This document shows, one piece after another, positions 1-10,920 of a DNA stretch of 64,000 nt. The stretch is from Haberlea rhodopensis (taxonomy: Eukaryota; Streptophyta; Magnoliopsida; Lamiales; Gesneriaceae). Both the position numbers and the translations under genes were made by a program. Within the stretch, counting starts at the first letter, position 1. Each line of letters starts with the position of its first letter. Under the pieces are notes generated by a model. The model did not search any database. It worked only from the letters and a program-made list of their open reading frames with translations, and had not been told where the DNA came from. The stretch covers positions 868,001 to 932,000 of the forward strand of contig CAJQUN010000176.1 of the NCBI GenBank assembly GCA_907163345.1. Direction: 5' to 3'.

Positions 1-529
1 CCTTTATATTGCACTAATAATATTCTAAATTCATCATGCAATGTATACTATTAATTAAGTTGTATCAATACTCGAATTAAAGAGAATTGTCAAGGACATC
101 TATACAACCATATACATATATCACTATGCTCACAGACGAGCATTGAATAACATAAATGTGTATCCAATTCTACTCATCACATTACCAATACTAATATTGG
201 TACCTCGCCCATGAGAGCACCATAAATCGACGGCTTGAACTCATTTCCATGACTAATACTACCCATGTTTCACATGTTTCAACATAAACAGCCCCCCTAC
301 GGCCCGTACGGGGTGAGCATAATAATAACATTATTTCAATATCAATAATTACTCGAACAACAATATACATATGGAATATAATACTGAGATTTAAAGAAGT
401 ACTTCCTGAATACACCATAATCATATGAGCTTTCCCAAAACTTTTCATGTTCTCACAGTTAATGATACTGAAAACACACTAACGATAGAATATAACAGTT
501 TATATCGAATACCTTTATAACAACCCGTG

Positions 530-770
530 ACATTCATAATATCCTCGTCAACCCGTGACTGTACATGTCAAATCGTGACATTCCAATAATCCAATGTCAA
601 TCCATGACGTTCAATGTCAACCGTGACATTCCAATAATCCGACGTCAACCCGTGATGTTCAATGTCAACACGTGACATTCCAATAATCAGACATCAACCC
701 GTGACCTTCAATGTCAACCCGTGATGTTAAATATCAACCCGTGACATTCCAATAATCCGACAATTCCTTA
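530..770. repeat. Short tandem repeats in the LTR (about 30 bp, CCCGTGACATTCCAATAATC type)
   Basis: Phrases such as CAACCCGTGACATTCCAATA recur roughly every 25-35 bases with substitutions. The block sits where the Tekay LTRs carry their own, unrelated GCGGCAT...CCCTCGC repeats. It is probably an internally expanded LTR region with no coding role. Confidence 0.7.
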
Positions 771-1124
771 ATATCAACATCGTTCAATTAATAAATATGA
801 ACTAGACATACATCTATTGCTCGTACGTAAAACACGTACTAATCCAATTGCAATAACAACATATTATTCGGTAAATTTAACGATAATATACTAACCTATG
901 CTCATACGTTACCACATACCTTACTATCCAGTTGCAAGATTTACTCATTGCTTGTGCCCGAGATCCGGTGAATTATTCGCTACGCAAAAATGATAATTCA
1001 CAATCAATCATGTGTACACTACTCATACTCAAACACATGTTAAGGGCTCGGACAAAGCGTACATCGATAATTTAGCAACAAAATATGTTTCAATAATTTT
1101 GGTCTTGCTATTGATTTCTCCTTG

Positions 1125-1306
1125 GCTGGCGATCGATCGCCAGCTTCTCAAAAATCGAACAATCTCTACAGCTCTCCAGGATCGATCGCCAACATCCTCA
1201 CGATCGATCACGAGACCCCGTGATTCACTAGCTTCCTCGCGATCGATCGGTAGCACCGTTCATCATCTTCAAAAATCTATGGTTGTGCCGCGATCGATCG
1301 CGACCT
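1125..1306. repeat. Array of GATCGATC-centred palindromes
   Basis: 1,125-1,144 is a perfect 20-bp palindrome (GCTGGCGATCGATCGCCAGC). Four more GATCGATC cores follow at about 1,181, 1,201, 1,239 and 1,290, with variable flanks. The same core forms arrays in other LTRs of this window, at 40,745-40,945 and 47,563-47,795. Confidence 0.85.
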
Positions 1307-1991
1307 GCAATTTTCTGAAATGTTTTGATTCCCATGGCGAATTTCAAACCCAAACCCAAATCCAACACAATCAATACTCACAACACTTCAAGAACTCAAC
1401 TAAAACACATATAAACATTCCAAAACATAACAATAACAAAATCCATCAAAACCCAACACTCAAACCCATCTCATTCCATAACCAAACTTAACAAAAGTAC
1501 AATCAAAACGAAGTGAATCGAGAGGGGAAGAAGATTACCCAATGATTTGTTCAAGAATCTCACCCAAAATCGTGCTCCATCGATTTTCTTCAAGCAAAGA
1601 AAAAGAGGGGGAGAGAGGAAGAGAGAGGGAGAGTGAGAGAATAATGATTGAACATTGAGTCCAGTTGGTATATATAGTATCAAGGTTCCAAAAAACCGAG
1701 TCTCAAATACTCGTACCAAAACTCTTTAAATAGTACGTGTTCAATGATTTACTCATACTCGCTGAAATACTTCTCAAACCTCAATTCTATAACCATAAAC
1801 TTAAAATCCCACTACTAACACGATTTTAAGGTTCACTATACAACCAAAAATAAATCTCAAACCTTGATCGAACACCGGATAATAATACCCTAAAATCTCA
1901 ATTCGGTAATTATTTCATAATTACCACAATTAAAATCAACTAAATAGTATGATTAATTTGGGATTACCGCAGTTAATTTCTGGATATCACA

Positions 1992-2742
1992 CAAATACAC
2001 AAGCTATTCTAAAGTAACTTGAGTCTTATTTTCCCGAATTCACCGTAGCAATGAATTGTAACTTCCCTTGTTTTGTCTTTTTTGAATTTCTGATTTTTTT
2101 CCTGTCTTTTTCATTTGTTTTTTTTACTTATTCTGGGCTTATTTAATTTGCTTGGGCAAGTGATTTATTTTTGTTGGCCATGCCCTTAAGCGATGGTTTT
2201 GTCAGCAATCATGGATTGTGCATTTCATTGCATGTCAGGTAGAACACGCCTCCACCTCCTTTTCTCCTTTCATTTCTTTCTGTCTTTATTCTAATTTGGT
2301 GTGAAAGTCAAGTTCAATTGGTAAGACTCAAAGGACGTCGCTCTATCGTCCTGGACTGATGAGGCGACGGCGTTGTGTTGTTATGCTGCCTTTCGTCTTT
2401 TTATTTTGTTTTTTACATCTGTTTTCTTGCCTTTTCACAAAAGGTAATCCCATCAATGGGCGAAAGTTTGGTGGTTTGCAATTTTTTCTCAAAAGCATCA
2501 ATCATAATATGATTTTTTACAAAAATATTAATCTTTTTGCATCAGAGAGGTTATTGTATCACTCTCTATATGCATTTGGTAAGAAATTCTGGGGTTGCTT
2601 TATTGAATTTTGTGTCTTTAAATCTTGTCAAATCTTTTATGATCTTTGCTTTATTTAGTTTAAGACTATATACATGATTAAATTTTGTATTTAGATTTGC
2701 TTCCAAGAATTGTCATTTAATTTTTTATCCTCTTTTATTCAG
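1992..2742. other. Non-coding stretch left of the kinesin fragment
   Basis: This is T-rich DNA with no recognisable coding or transposon motif. From about 2,576 it is the intronic left part of the first kinesin repeat unit. The reading frame at 2,359 encodes only a hydrophobic low-complexity peptide and is not supported. Confidence 0.6.
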
Positions 2743-3045
2743 ACATAGTATTAGGACCGATTCCTCCACCGGAGAGGTGTATGAACAAGGAGCCAAGGAC
2801 GTTGCTTTATCAGTTCTCGGTGGAATGAATTGTGAGTAAAAGTTTTCTTTTTTCAAGTTTGCAGTTGATTCATTTTTTTCTCTCTTTTGGATGTTCATCT
2901 AAAGATTCTTTACACCAACTTATCTCAAATAAATTATTTGTTTTAAGTGTTTTTGCTTATGAACAAACAAGTAGGAGGAAGACCTTGACTATGATTGGGA
3001 TTACGGAGTATGCGATAGAAGATATATACAAAAGGTTATCTTATA
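2743..3045 (+). pseudogene. Kinesin-7-type motor domain fragment, copy 1 (two exons)
   Basis: Exon-like block 2,743-2,831 translates to a kinesin motor segment containing STGEVYEQGAKDVALSVLGG. It is followed by a GTGAGT donor at 2,832. A second block, about 2,946-3,045, encodes SVFAYEQTSRRKTLTM and then IGITEYAIEDIY. In plant kinesin-7 proteins these two segments are adjacent and span the P-loop, which normally reads GQTSSGKT. Here it is EQTSRRKT, so the ATP-binding loop is lost. A one-base deletion disturbs the start of the first block. No other motor exons are nearby. It is therefore a gene fragment, either captured or left after decay. The family assignment is from motif recognition, not a search. 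Confidence 0.75.
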
Positions 3046-3371
3046 TGGTATTATGTTTCCATTATGATTTGCAGCATTTGATCACCGAGTGAATAACATT
3101 CTTTATATTTCAAATGGTTGAGTTTTTTTAGCATGCAAGGCAAGAACTTCTTTTAACCACCTGAACAGCACCGAAGGGTAAAGCTATGAGGATTATGTGG
3201 TAAGGAATTCTGGGCTTGATTTTTGGTTGAATTTTGGGTCTTTAAATCTTGTCAGATCTTGTATGATCTTGGTTTTCTTTAGTTAAGGACTCCATACATG
3301 ATTAAATTTAGTATTTAGATTTGCTTCCAATAATTGCCACTTAATTTTTTGATCCTCTTTTATTCATACAG

Positions 3372-3660
3372 AGTATTTAGGACTGATTCCTCCACCAGAG
3401 AGGTGTATGAACGAGGAGCCAACGATGTTGCTGTATCAGTTCTCAGTGGAATGAATTGTGAATAGAGTTTTATTTTTCAAGTTTGAAGTTGAATTTATTT
3501 CTTTTCCTTTCTTTTGGATGTTCATCTACAGATTCTTTACACCAAATTATCTCAAAAATGTTATTTGTAGCAAGTGTTTTTGCTTAAGAACAAACAAGCA
3601 GTGGGAAGACCTTTACTATGATTGGGATTACGGATTATGTGATGGAAGATATATACAAGT
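3372..3660 (+). pseudogene. Kinesin-7-type motor domain fragment, copy 2
   Basis: This is a second copy of the two kinesin exon blocks, about 620-630 bases downstream of the first. Block 3,372-3,461 encodes VFRTDSSTREVYERGANDVA. Block 3,566-3,660 encodes SVFA, a stop codon, then EQTSSGKTFTMIGIT. The P-loop GKT survives here, but a TAA replaces the tyrosine codon before it. Intronic sequence is duplicated too, so the copy arose at DNA level and not by retroposition. The unit continues beyond the gypsy insertion at 3,710: its right end reappears at 8,126-8,249. Confidence 0.78.
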
Positions 3661-3709
3661 ATATACAAAAGGTTATCTTAAATGATATTATGTTTCCATT
3701 ATGATTTGT

Positions 3710-6266
3710 TGTAAGACCCCGTTGCTAATTAATCCGGATTCTTGATGATTAAGCAAACCCGGATAATTAAATTATAGACTACAAATTATGGTATTTCAGA
3801 TCACAACTTACTAAGATGTGTATATAAATGCACATACATATGTGTGCATATATATGTGCTCCATTGTCAAATAAATATCATACATGATTTTATACTAAGA
3901 ATAAAACATTAAAATCCTACAATTACCTAGCATCTTAACCACTTGGCACCTTGGTGGAAACTTGGAAAAACCTCTCTCTCTCCCACCTAGTAACCATCGC
4001 CCCTCCCCCTTTATTTTGCTAGCAAAACCTCTCACTTCCTCAACTCAAATTCTCTCTCTTTTCTTCTTCCAAATTTCGAAATTCCGCTTCAATCTTTCCC
4101 CCAAAACCTTGTTTAAATCAGCATGCAAGCTTAGATTTTGATAGAAATCAAGAGTAGCTTTAAGGAGTTGGGAGTTTGAAGGAGAAGTCCTAGAGGCTTT
4201 GGCATTTGAGAGAGATTTCAAGCTAAGAAGGAGCTTGGTGGATGATTATACCACAATTCTTCAAGAGGGGTGAATGTATATCATGATTTCTTCATTTCAT
4301 CAACTTTAAATATTGTTAAAGGTAAAAAATGTAGTGCCTTTACTTGAGTATTGTTTGGTTATTGTTGCTGTCAAAGATGTTCAACAAATTTCAGCATGCA
4401 TGTGTCTATGGTTTCGAAAATTCAGTAAACCTTAGTTTCGAATTTGGTAATGGTCTTCAAATGAAAGTTGTAGATCTTTTCATTTACCTTTGATTCAACA
4501 GTAAATTCGACCAATTTAGAGTTTATATGAGATATGATGATTTTACTAAAATATACACAAAGTGACTATGCATGTTCATGCATGTCACATGCAGTGTGTT
4601 CTTCGAGTTTCTGGGAAACTTGTGTTTTGAATTTGATGTCGGTCTTCAAATGAATTGTATATCTTTAAATTTTATCCACTCTAAAAAAAACCGGATTCGA
4701 TATGGACTTAAAATGAAGGAGTTATGATTTTTATCCCAAAGGTGCACAGTCTGAGTTTTGCATGTGGGCGGAAATACTCATGCAATGTGTTCTTCGGATT
4801 CCTGAGCATTTTTGGCTTGGAATTCCAGAATATGTACTGAAATAAGAGTTGTAATTCTTTGAGTTGGCTGTCATGTGCCATTAGAATCACTCAATTTGAA
4901 TTTAAAACGAAAAATTTATGGCATTTTTACAAGAACTGGTCAAGTTGGAAAACATATTTTAAATGCTAAGTGTTTCGTGTTCAAAATCACTTTAGATGGA
5001 TGAACCAGCTTGATCTCATAAAAGATGAAATGTATTCTGTTGAGTTGTAGAACTTTGAAAACTAGAATTGAGTCGTTTTGATATCTTATGAATTTATAGT
5101 GATTTTTCTACAAAAATGGGTCAGTCTGGAAATTTAAGGAAATTGTAAAGGGTCAATGCTTAGAAGTTAAACTTGATATAATGCACTACTTGAACACTTA
5201 GTGACATACTTGAGATATAAATGACCAGGTTTATTATTCCCGAGGTCGATTCGAGGATCATTTGGTAATTAGCAAACAGTTTAAGGTACGTAGAAAATCG
5301 GTTCTATCAGACATGTGATGTTCCCGGGGTATGATTTACTTGACGTTATTTGATTTCTATGTGATTATATGACATATTGTGCTGCATGATATGTGATTAC
5401 ATGATATATATGGAGTTGAATCATATGATATTACACGATACATTGAGATGCACAAACATCGAACATATCATGTTGATCCTAGCGATTCTTTGATATCGGT
5501 ACCATTTCTTTTGATACCTATGGTACGTGGTCTGGGGATGATGGGCACACCGATGGCTCGACGAAGAGAGTGAGATGAGTCGTAGTGACGAGTGTGCCGA
5601 CTTTGCCCAGACACGAGGGATGATGGACCGCCGATGGCTCGACTGAGATAGATGTCGCAGCGACGAGCGTGTTGACGCCCTAGCTCGAGCTTGATGCTGA
5701 TATTGATGACGACGTTTCCTTTGGACTCCTGAGATCTTGATATTCGAGATTGTTACACATTGCATTCATGCACGACATGCATCACATGATACTTTGTCAT
5801 TTTATCATGATTTTATCGGATTTCTCGTACTAAGGTTACTGACCCCCTTTGTGGGGGCTATCACGTCTTTGTTGTATGGGCATGACAGGTGGTACAAGTT
5901 GACGTACTGCGGATGCTCGAGAGGAAGCATCGATGAATACCAGAGCTCCTTGAGAGCGAGCTCAGGTTTATGTTTTACGTCTTGTGTCCCAGGTCTTGAT
6001 AAATATTTTTAAAACTATGGTTCTTCAGCAGGGAATGCCCCGAGTATTATGTACGTTGCAGTGTTACCGTATTTTGAGATATTGATGTTGAATGCTGAAT
6101 GATGTTATATATGTGAACTGGAAATACGTATTTTCAGTATTAACATTATATATGCATAATCGAAAATTTTGGTCCAGAAAATGATAACCTAAATAATCTT
6201 TCGTTGCTTACATAAAAATAATCATTGTGTGATAATTAAACACTTGATTAGGACCGGGCTCTCACA
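3710..6266 (+). repeat. 5' LTR of the decayed gypsy element
   Basis: Bounded by TGTAAGACC and GGGCTCTCACA, with the primer binding site directly after it. 5,540-5,690 holds two diverged copies of a roughly 100-bp GATGGCTCGAC...GACGAGYGTG block. The last 235 bases (6,032-6,266) match 7,885-8,125 and the corresponding part of every array unit. Confidence 0.75.
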
Positions 6267-6268
6267 GT

Positions 6269-6280
6269 TGGTATCAGAGC
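6269..6280 (+). promoter_or_regulatory. Primer binding site (tRNA-iMet type)
   Basis: TGGTATCAGAGC lies two bases after the LTR end, which is the usual plant primer site complementary to the initiator methionine tRNA 3' end. It fixes the orientation of the element as plus. Confidence 0.9.
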
Positions 6281-7722
6281 AAAATCTGGAATATGCTCGA
6301 ACTAGAGTTATGACACTGAGTCTAGTCACAAATAAAATGTTTGTGCTTGCAACTGACTACGTGTTTTTTATATGCTTTTGCCTCCTGTGATTACATGTTA
6401 GATGATTTGAGTTCATACATGTAGCGAATATGTATGGATAGAGAGGAAGGTGAATTACATGTAGACACTATAGATCATGGATTAGATTGTAACTCGGTGA
6501 TGACCGACTTCCATATTTTGGGAATTTTATCTATGACTGTTAGATTTAACCCTTGTGTCAAGTAAAATGACATCGAAAGTAATTAACTGTGTATTTTGTC
6601 TACTGATTTTGAGACCTAGAGACCAATAAGGCGAGAGTGTATGCAGAAATGTTCGTCAAGTTCCGCTACACACCGAGACGATAACATAGAGCTAGGCTCT
6701 TGACAAGTCGAGAATTTGTATGTGAAGATCGTCGTATTTCATTTCCAAATATGTTTCATCTACATTCCTTCTGGAAACTCTAATTATTCGTAACATCATA
6801 TTTAGAAACATCGTGCCTTGTTTCCAGTGATTGCGCCTACCCCAAATTTTATGGACTCTGGGGTAAGGGCAGAATTGTTGAACTCTATCTTATTGGATTT
6901 TATCGAGTGACTTCAATAAATCAGAATCTTTCTTTTAGCACACTTTTTCGGAGTTGGACCCTTGTGGTTGGTCTCTCACAAAGAAGGACTATCTGGGAAG
7001 AGAACTCAGAAGTAACAAGTTGTATTATGGAGGACGAGTTTGTTAGTACCATATCGAGTATTATGGAAGAATCGGTAACGACAGATTCTTTCAAGTGAGG
7101 CTCCAACTTGAGCCAGTTTAACCGATGGATCTAAAGCTGAGATCAAATTGATGAGAGGATGCACTTAGTTGTTCCTTAGTTACCTCAAAAGCTGCATATT
7201 CGTGTTTGGGACAAATTAGCAGCAACCCCAACAGTAATATCAATAACAGTAGAAGCTGCAACAATTTCAGGAACCAGAAGGTATGAAGATTAAGAGGATA
7301 TTAATTCAGATCATCCGGAACCAAGGGTTCTAGGAGCGATTATGGGTCGTTTGCTGGATCTTGTGAATTACTGAGGATGAAGACAACATATTGATCAATG
7401 CGTAGGAGTTTAGGAGTATTGTAAGAAAGTGGTCAGACAGAGCATCATCCCATAGTTGACCATTAGGTACCTAGGGATGGATACAACCACAGTAGCAGAT
7501 GCTCTTTGCTGGAGGTGGTTTTCGGAAGTAGCTCTCAGTTTTGATCCACTCAGTTCCACCAGTAGTCCCGTCAATCATAGAACATGATTAATACTCCACA
7601 GCTTTTTTTTCGAAACTCTCAGCAAGCCAGGGTGTGCATTTTGGCAGAGGATCAAGTTAGAGAGATTTCAGGAAGTATGATCGCAAGCAAATGTTTTAAT
7701 TTCGATCGCATTGGACGAATTT
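6281..7722 (+). pseudogene. Degenerate internal region of the gypsy element
   Basis: About 1.4 kb between primer site and array start. I see no protease, reverse transcriptase or integrase motif in any frame. CAA-rich sequence near 7,210-7,270 could be a gag remnant but this is unproven. Most of the coding region must have been deleted. Confidence 0.5.
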
Positions 7723-8125
7723 ATGTGATACAAGAAACTACAAGACAGCTTCAACTATCACATCAGCTGATAGATTCACTCAAATAGGTATGTTGAATTA
7801 ACTGTATACCACAGTATCATCAGAGTTCATGACTAGGAACTTGATGGTGCTACCAGCATACAAACATGATTGGATACTTGCACCGGGAAATGCCCCGAGT
7901 ATTATGTACGTTGAAGTGTTACTATATTTTGAGATTTTATTGATGTTGAATGATGAATGTTGTTATATATGTGAATTGGACATACATATTTTCAGTATTA
8001 ACATTATATATGTTTAATCGAAAATTTTTGGGCCATAAAATGATAACCTAAATAATCTTTCGCTGCTTAAGTAAAAATAAACATTGTGTGATAATTAAAC
8101 ATTTGATTAGGACCTGGCCCTAACA

Positions 8126-8249
8126 TTTTCTGCCTTTGATCACTGAATAAATAAGATTCCATATTTTTCAAATGATTTGAGTTTTTTCAGCATCCAGGAG
8201 ACGAGAATTTCTCATAACCGCCTAAACTGCACCGAACTAAGGGGTAAAC
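8126..8249 (+). pseudogene. Tail of kinesin repeat copy 2 (array unit A)
   Basis: It aligns with 3,072-3,195 of kinesin copy 1, sharing TTTGATCAC, then TTTCAAATG, then CTGCACCGAA. It is intron-like, with no frame worth calling. Copies recur in the other units at about 11,319-11,444, 13,115-13,241 and 14,879-14,999. Confidence 0.65.
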
Positions 8250-9255
8250 TATTGGGATATACCCTAAGAAAATTTATTAGTTGATTGATTTTGGCATATA
8301 TTGTAATATAATTTTCATAAATGGAAATTCATTATTATTTATTATTCTAATATCTGTGTAATATGAATATATATATCTATCTATATATATATATAGATTA
8401 ATGTCCTTAGCATAATACTGTATTATTTTTAAAGATTGTCCCTAGTCAAGTATTATCATGAATTATAATAATGATAATGCGTAGGGACTAGTATGCATTG
8501 ATTGATAAATTTGTTTATGGATATGAGATATCGAAGCAACACATATGTACATGTTAGAGAACTATGTACTGGACTGACCCACCATGTGAATGCTACATGG
8601 TTTGTTATATGAATGTCATAAGCGCTTCTCATAGTGATAATAGTGTATGTAATCCTTACGACTTGATATCACCAAAGATCCTAACATAAGGAGTTGTGTA
8701 TCTTGATATTGTCAAACGTTACCTGTAATAGCGTAAACTACAAAGACAATCATTAGATACACTACGAATTATAGAGATGGATGTTGAGTGTCAATATAGT
8801 ATTTGTTCCTCCTATATAATAGAAGAAGTGTTTGGGCCCTTGACCGAGTAAGACTAACATGCATTGCCATGCTCGAATGATTCGATATGTGATATGGAGC
8901 TTATTCGTTAATTCTAGTCTACTCGGGAATCAAGAAATAAAATATTGAACTATACGAGCATGACATTTTCCATGGCTCGTGTTTGATCTAGTCACTAAGG
9001 ACAAAGGGAATAAATATCATGATAAAGAATATCACAGGTCATTAGTAATGTCGAGTCAATGACATTATTGTAACTTGGGTAACTTTGATGTGTTGCTAGA
9101 TACCGCTCATTGCTTGTGACGTAAAATAAGATCTTATGTCACTGCCAAACGTTACAAGACTCTAACGGGTCGCACAAAATATTAAATCGATAAATGGAGA
9201 TTAAATTCATTTGATAGATTAGGAAGAGTCTTAATCGAAGAATGATAAAAAATAT
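8250..9255 (+). repeat. Partial Copia LTR in array unit A (left part)
   Basis: Starts ATTGGGATATACCCTAAG after a mutated TG, and runs to the site where the solo LTR at 9,256 entered. It resumes at 10,704. Matching LTR starts are at 11,445 (unit B), 13,242 (C) and 15,000 (D). Confidence 0.75.
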
Positions 9256-10703
9256 TGTTGGGTTTTGGGAACCCGAATAATCTTGGTTTTGATGTTAACA
9301 AAACTTGTTATTATGTTGCTAACATATTTCATCAAGTGTGCAGTTCATAGATGATATTTTACCGCTTGATGATGTGCTAAGGAATGACTTTGAGTTTGGT
9401 TGCTGAAATAAGAATTCAGCATCCAGTAGACCCTGAGCGCTGCTGACTAAATTGATCATATCTCATAGACCGGATATCGAAATGACCTGATTCCAAAGGG
9501 GTTGGATAGAAAACTCAATTCTCTACAAGTCGTATTTCAAGCTAGCAGATCAAATTCGAAGGTTTACTTGACGAAAACATGTCTGCAAGAGCTTGATGGT
9601 GCAAAGCTGAAAGACCTACCGAAAAGACCTACCAGATCGCCTACCGGATCATCTACCGCATTACCTACTGGACTACCAGCAGACACTACAAGTAGACACT
9701 ATCAAGCAGACCTTGAGACACTATCAAACAGACCTTAGGCCAGCGGACGTTGAACCAGCAGACCTTAGGCCAGCGGAGGTTGAACCAGTAGACCTTAGGC
9801 TAGCGGACGTTGAACCAGCAAACCTTAGGCCAACGGATGTTGAACCAGCAGAGGCCAGTGGATCCGGACACCAGACTTCCAAAAATAGCCCAGAAGCAAA
9901 ATATGACTGTTGCAATGTTTGAAAGCTTACCAAAATTGTCCCAACGGTTATATTCTTATATCTAACGTATATATCATTACTTGGGGCTATATATACATGA
10001 TTTTTGGAAGCTCAATAACAGCTGATTGAAGATCAATCCAAGCCTTTCAAAGCAAACCCACTTGAGATTCAATTGGGGAACTTCAAAGACAAAAGCTGCT
10101 AAATGAAGAGCACTCCCCAAACCTTTGGCACCTCTTACCTTGCTGTGTCAGATTCATTATGGAATCATTTGTGCCTTTGTATTCACTCTATTCATTGTAT
10201 TTATGAGCTAAAATAGAAGAGTGAATATCATTGTAACAGTTGGTGATTTATCACAACTGGGTAAGGTCTTTACATGTGAGACGTTAAAGAACATGAACTT
10301 TGTGTGGGCTAGGAGTTTAGGCTATCTGTGTGGTATTGGCCTATGCAGGTTGTATACTGAAAAATGTAAACCAAAGTCTTCTAGTGGATCCTTCCTACAA
10401 AGGAAGAAGGGGAGACGTAGAAGCGTTGTGCTTCGAACTTCCAGAAACAAATGCTTGTGTTATTTACTTTACTGCATTTATTTGCCTTACTATTTTTACA
10501 TACTTTCTTGCATAACTTTAAAATGCTTTTCAAATGTTTAATCGGTTATAGAGCGGGTTATGTAGGGTGTCTTCCGCTCGGTTTTGCAACCGAAGGCGAT
10601 ATAATCTTTCGGTGCAATTATTTCAAGAACACGAGCTATTGAAGCTCAAGTTGGTTGAACTCGGGTGTGGAATGGCAACCCAACCCCGAAAACGATCCTA
10701 ACA
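9256..10703 (+). mobile_element. Sirevirus-type Copia solo LTR
   Basis: Starts TGTTGGGTTTTGGG and ends GATCCTAACA. It interrupts unit A at a site that is intact in units B-D. Flanks are AATAT (9,251-9,255) and ATTAT (10,704-10,708), and the empty site reads ATTAT, so a 5-bp target duplication with one later change is likely. 10,368-10,455 (AAAGTCTTCTAGT, GAAGAAGGGGAGACGTAGAA, CGAACTTCCAGAAACA) matches the reverse complement of the Sirevirus LTRs at 25,754 and 34,941, so the lineages are related. There is no internal coding region. The solo state implies LTR-LTR recombination. Confidence 0.82.
9731..9850 (+). repeat. Minisatellite, four copies of a 30-bp unit
   Basis: GACCTTAGGCCAGCGGACGT followed by TGAACCAGCA is repeated exactly every 30 bases, at 9,731, 9,761, 9,791 and 9,821, with one to four changes per copy. 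It lies inside the solo LTR. Because 30 is a multiple of three it stays open in some frames, but nothing supports translation. Confidence 0.95.
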
Positions 10704-10920
10704 ATTATCATATACATTGATGTGCCAAATTACACACACACACACATATGTATATATATATTATTGGGCCAAGACACATATGCATGAAAATGTACATGCT
10801 TATGCATTAAAAGATTAATGGGTCGTGAGTTCAATTTTTTTTTTCTAACTTTAGTATACCACACTCCCATAAATCAATATAAGATATAGATTTCTTATGG
10901 TTTAGGGTACGAGAATATTA

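Larger units (their letters stand above)
1..1991 (-). mobile_element. Chromovirus-type LTR, truncated by the window edge
   Basis: The right end, at 1,982-1,991, reads GGATATCACA, as do both LTRs of the Tekay-type element at 39,688-48,542. The interior has the same order of parts as those LTRs: short tandem repeats (530-770), a palindrome array (1,125-1,306), a purine-poor CAAAC-rich tract, then a GA-rich tract near 1,600. No integrase or reverse transcriptase coding is visible, so it is either a solo LTR or the LTR of an element lying to the left. Orientation is inferred from the matching end. The left boundary is not seen. Confidence 0.6.
2576..3709 (+). repeat. Direct tandem duplication of about 0.62 kb carrying the kinesin exons
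   Basis: Copy 1 begins near 2,576 (GGTAAGAAATTCTGGGG) and copy 2 near 3,200 (GGTAAGGAATTCTGGGC). Homology covers both introns and exons. Copy 1 runs through the region around 3,070 (GCAGCATTTGATCACCGAGT). The matching part of copy 2 lies after the gypsy insertion, at 8,126. Confidence 0.75.
3710..8125 (+). mobile_element. Decayed gypsy-type LTR retrotransposon with truncated 3' LTR
   Basis: It starts TGTAAGACCCC and ends GCCCTAACA. The flanking bases TTTGT (3,705-3,709) and TTTTC (8,126-8,130) are poor as a pair, but the array copies read TTTGC at the right flank, as does the unoccupied kinesin copy 1. That supports a 5-bp TTTG(C/T) target duplication. It contains a 2.56-kb 5' LTR and a tRNA-Met primer site. 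About 1.6 kb of internal DNA has no intact ORF. The last ~240 bp of the 3' LTR remain. The gypsy (Tekay-like) assignment rests on LTR length and the CCCCC...GGGGGCT block near 5,850. Confidence 0.65.

Noticed and set aside
530..770. Possible CRISPR-like array
   Set aside because: Repeats are imperfect, spacers are not unique, and the context is a plant LTR in nuclear DNA.
1029..1256. 75-codon minus frame and similar frames at 40,633-41,033 and 47,494-47,961 with repeated DRS motifs
   Set aside because: Translations of the GATCGATC palindrome arrays in LTRs.
2359..2658. 99-codon frame with a hydrophobic start, like a signal peptide
   Set aside because: T-rich low-complexity sequence overlapping the intronic part of the kinesin repeat; no homology recognised.
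9502..9933. Frames on both strands with repeated PADVEPADLR-like or SAGLRSAGST-like peptides
   Set aside because: They arise from the 30-bp minisatellite in a solo LTR; a period divisible by three keeps frames open without coding meaning.
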